Under the pieces are notes generated by a model, which was given only the letters and a program-made list of their open reading frames with translations, was not told the origin of the DNA and ran no database searches. 64,000 nucleotides of DNA, taken from Alphaproteobacteria bacterium (GTDB lineage: Bacteria; Pseudomonadota; Alphaproteobacteria; Micropepsales; Micropepsaceae). The stretch lies in the NCBI GenBank assembly GCA_947474645.1, contig CANJJD010000004.1, positions 62,001-126,000 of the forward strand. The letters run 5' to 3'. Below, piece after piece: positions 61,492 to 64,000 of the stretch (the stretch's first letter is position 1; every line of letters starts with the position of its first letter). The translations under genes and the position numbers were made by a program.

Positions 61492-62502
61492 TCAGTACGG
61501 GTCGGTGCGCTTGGTGAAGGCGCGGCCCTTGTCGGCAGCGGGGGAATCGCCGCCGGTGCAGATCATCGTGCCGTCCTTGATCTGTTCGATCACATTGTCT
61601 TCGTTGCAGGCATTGAGGAACTTGATGTTCGCCGCCTTGGTGGCGTCCAGGATGCGCTTGCGCACCGCCACCATGTTGGGCGCCATGTCGCCGCGGCCGC
61701 CCGAGGTGGCCGGATTGCCCACCAGGAAGAAGCCGTGATCGCCCGGACCCCATTCGGCGAAGGAGATGCCCGGCACCCGCACGGACGATTCCACATTGGC
61801 GTCGGAGCGGGGATTTTCGATCTTCAGGCCCAAGAGGATCTCGCCGTCGGGATTGAGCGGCCAGACATCGGCGCGCTGCAGATATTCCTGGGGCGTGATG
61901 CCCCAGATTTTGGAGGCAAAGGACTGGCTCCCATTGCCACGGAAACCCTGGTTGACGCCGGGCACGACCGCCGCAAAGGGATAACGCGAGGCCTCGACCA
62001 TGATCTTGGCCGCTTCGGGGCTTTCGGCATTGCACAGCAGGATGCCGTGCACACCGGCCGCCAGCGCCTGCTGGACCATCCAGGAATTGGCGCGCATCGC
62101 ATCGGCGGTACCCTGGATCGGCAGGGTGACGATCACCGGCACGGTGGCATGGCCGGTGCGGGTGCCGACTTCCTTCAGGCCGCGCATGAATTCGCGCAGT
62201 TCCTTAAAGTCCAGCGCGCCATGCTCCATTTCATAGGTGATATAGTCGGCCTTGGTGGTGGCCATTCGCTTGCCGTCTTCATAGCCGCCGGCTTCGAGCT
62301 GGGCGTAATAGACGGGCTGGCCCTTCAGCCACATGTCGATGACGCGGTTGATATGCTTGCCCGTGCGGGTCGGGCGGCTGGGCATGGCCGGGAAGGTGCC
62401 CGGCGCGAAGGCCGGCCCATTGGGCTGCACCTGGGCACTGACCGGCGTATAGGCCAGGGCCGCAACGGCCAGTCCGGCCAGCAAAAGCTTCTTCGTCTTC
62501 AT
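61492..62502 (-). CDS. Exported HpcH/HpaI aldolase-like protein
   Basis: Signal peptide MKTKKLLLAGLAVAALAYTPVSA; ADYITYEMEHGALDFKELREFMRGL, MVQQALAAGVHGILLCNAESPEAAKIMVEASRYP, LLGLKIENPRS. Confidence 0.8.
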   Translation of the reverse strand: MKTKKLLLAGLAVAALAYTPVSAQVQPNGPAFAPGTFPAMPSRPTRTGKHINRVIDMWLKGQPVYYAQLEAGGYEDGKRMATTKADYITYEMEHGALDFKELREFMRGLKEVGTRTGHATVPVIVTLPIQGTADAMRANSWMVQQALAAGVHGILLCNAESPEAAKIMVEASRYPFAAVVPGVNQGFRGNGSQSFASKIWGITPQEYLQRADVWPLNPDGEILLGLKIENPRSDANVESSVRVPGISFAEWGPGDHGFFLVGNPATSGGRGDMAPNMVAVRKRILDATKAANIKFLNACNEDNVIEQIKDGTMICTGGDSPAADKGRAFTKRTDPY

Positions 62503-62620
62503 GGATCGTCTCCCCTTGTTATGAACTTTGGGCGGCATCCCACCACAAGTCCGGCGACTTGTCTGCCCGGAAAAAGCGCGATTTTACGGGGGGTGGGGGC
62601 GCCCTATTGTAAGGTGTGGC

Positions 62621-64000
62621 ATGCGATTCGAGGCAAAAGCCATGCGGCGGCTTGGAGCGGGATGTCTGGTATTGGGCCTGGCGGCCTCTGCCGCCATGGC
62701 GCAAGGCACCCCTGAGCTTTTCGCACCTGCTCCCAAAACCCCGGCATCGTCCGCCCCGGTGGATGCCCGCACCGTGCCGGTGGTGCGCACCACCCTGAGC
62801 GACGCGCCCGTGCCGCTTCCCCGGCCCGAAATCCGCAGCACCCTGGCGGAAACGCCTGCGCCGCCGGCGTCGCCGCAAATGCCGCCCGCTCCGCTGCCCC
62901 GGCTGCCCCGGCCGCAATATCAGACGCCGCCCATAACCTTTGAAGGCGGCGTCACCGCGCAGTTCGACATTGCCTATGCCGCGGTGTCGGGCTTTCGCCC
63001 CCTGACCCTGGACCTTTACACCCCGCGCGCCCAAGCCTTGCCCGCGCCGATGGTGGTGTTCGTGCATGGCGGAAACTGGAACAGCGGCGACTCCCGCACG
63101 GATCGCGCCTTCGCCGACTTTCCCCGCACCCTGGCCGCGTTGGCGGCCCAAGGTTATGTCGTGGCCAGCATCAACTACCGCCTGGCGCAGGAGGCGCGCT
63201 TTCCCGCCGCGCTCCAGGATGTCAAATCCGCCATCCGCTGGATGCGCAGCCATGCCGCCAGCTTCGGCGCCGATCCCACCCGGCTTGCGGTATGGGGCAC
63301 AGCGTCCGGCGGGCAACTGGCGGCGATGGCGGGCGTCACCTGCGGCGCGGCGCGCTTTGCACCGGAAGGCGAGTTAACCCGCGAAGCGCCCAGCGATTGC
63401 GCCGAAGCGGTGATCGACTGGTACGGTCCCACCGATCTTGCCGCCCTGGCTGGCGACAATGGCCAGCCCGCGGCGCAAGGCTTCGTCCCCGCATCCGCCG
63501 CGTCCAGCCCGGAGGGACGCTATCTGGGCTGCGAGCCCGCCGCCTGCGAACCCGGCGTGACACGGCTGGCTTCGCCCTTGTCCTTTGTCTCGGAGAACGC
63601 GCCGCCCTTCCTGATCCAGCACGGCGCGGCCGATACCGAGGTCTCCCCCAAGCAGGCGCAGAAACTTTATGACGCGCTGAAGCAAAAGGGCGTGCCGGCC
63701 CAGCTCGTGCTGTATCCCGATGCCGGCCACCAGTTCTGGAACAAGAACGGGCCGGACGCCGCTACAGCGAACAAGGCCCTGGCCCAGGTCACTTTATTCC
63801 TGGCCACGACTTTTCCGGCCAAGGCCAAACCGCAAATCCGGCGTACCGCCGCGCTGGGTATCGTGCCAGGCGCCGCCGTGACGCCGCCCGCCGCCAGGCC
63901 CAGCCAGATTCCGGCCCAGGCGATCCCGTCTCAGATGTTCGCCGAGGACCAGCCGACCGGGAAGGTGTCTCGGGTTCCGGTGCCGGTGGTGACGCGTCTT
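62621..64000 (+). CDS. Exported alpha/beta-hydrolase (BD-FAE/esterase type), truncated by window end
   Basis: Open frame to window end; PMVVFVHGGNWNSGD oxyanion motif, VASINYRLA, RLAVWGTASGGQLAAM, HGAADTEV, DAGHQF; absent from ORF track. Confidence 0.82.
   Translation, partial: MRFEAKAMRRLGAGCLVLGLAASAAMAQGTPELFAPAPKTPASSAPVDARTVPVVRTTLSDAPVPLPRPEIRSTLAETPAPPASPQMPPAPLPRLPRPQYQTPPITFEGGVTAQFDIAYAAVSGFRPLTLDLYTPRAQALPAPMVVFVHGGNWNSGDSRTDRAFADFPRTLAALAAQGYVVASINYRLAQEARFPAALQDVKSAIRWMRSHAASFGADPTRLAVWGTASGGQLAAMAGVTCGAARFAPEGELTREAPSDCAEAVIDWYGPTDLAALAGDNGQPAAQGFVPASAASSPEGRYLGCEPAACEPGVTRLASPLSFVSENAPPFLIQHGAADTEVSPKQAQKLYDALKQKGVPAQLVLYPDAGHQFWNKNGPDAATANKALAQVTLFLATTFPAKAKPQIRRTAALGIVPGAAVTPPAARPSQIPAQAIPSQMFAEDQPTGKVSRVPVPVVTRL

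Overview
The window is about 64 kb of high-GC DNA that reads as an ordinary alphaproteobacterial chromosome. The lineage is inferred from gene content and order only, namely murA-DUF2948-hisD-UPF0262-LMW phosphatase-infA-maf-yacG, the IalB-family proteins and enoyl-ACP reductase FabI. I found about 55 supportable protein-coding genes, two tRNAs (Phe-GAA and Thr-GGT) and several intrinsic terminators. I saw no rRNA, CRISPR array, transposase, integrase or phage gene. Recognisable blocks are: KefB-type antiporter and pdxH; a double-PAS hybrid histidine kinase; a DnaJ-like protein, fabI and aroC; three quinoprotein-type dehydrogenases; dxs, xseB and sppA; exported MsrA and MsrB flanking three tandem IalB genes; bioF-bioD-bioA; amtB-glnK with a candidate sigma-54 promoter; mmsA; an apparently exported D-amino-acid pathway (FAD oxidoreductase, cytochrome c, N-acyl-D-amino-acid deacylase); a lower-GC, translationally coupled glycan-type operon next to tRNA-Phe; the murA/hisD/infA housekeeping block; a subclass B3-like metallo-beta-lactamase; and SPFH/NfeD and YpfJ proteins. 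The items most worth following up are the exported D-amino-acid cluster, the five-gene glycan operon, the legumain/caspase-like C13 peptidase, an exported HpcH/HpaI aldolase homologue, and an alpha/beta-hydrolase whose nucleophile elbow appears permuted (GTASGG). All annotations come from reading translated motifs. No database search was run.
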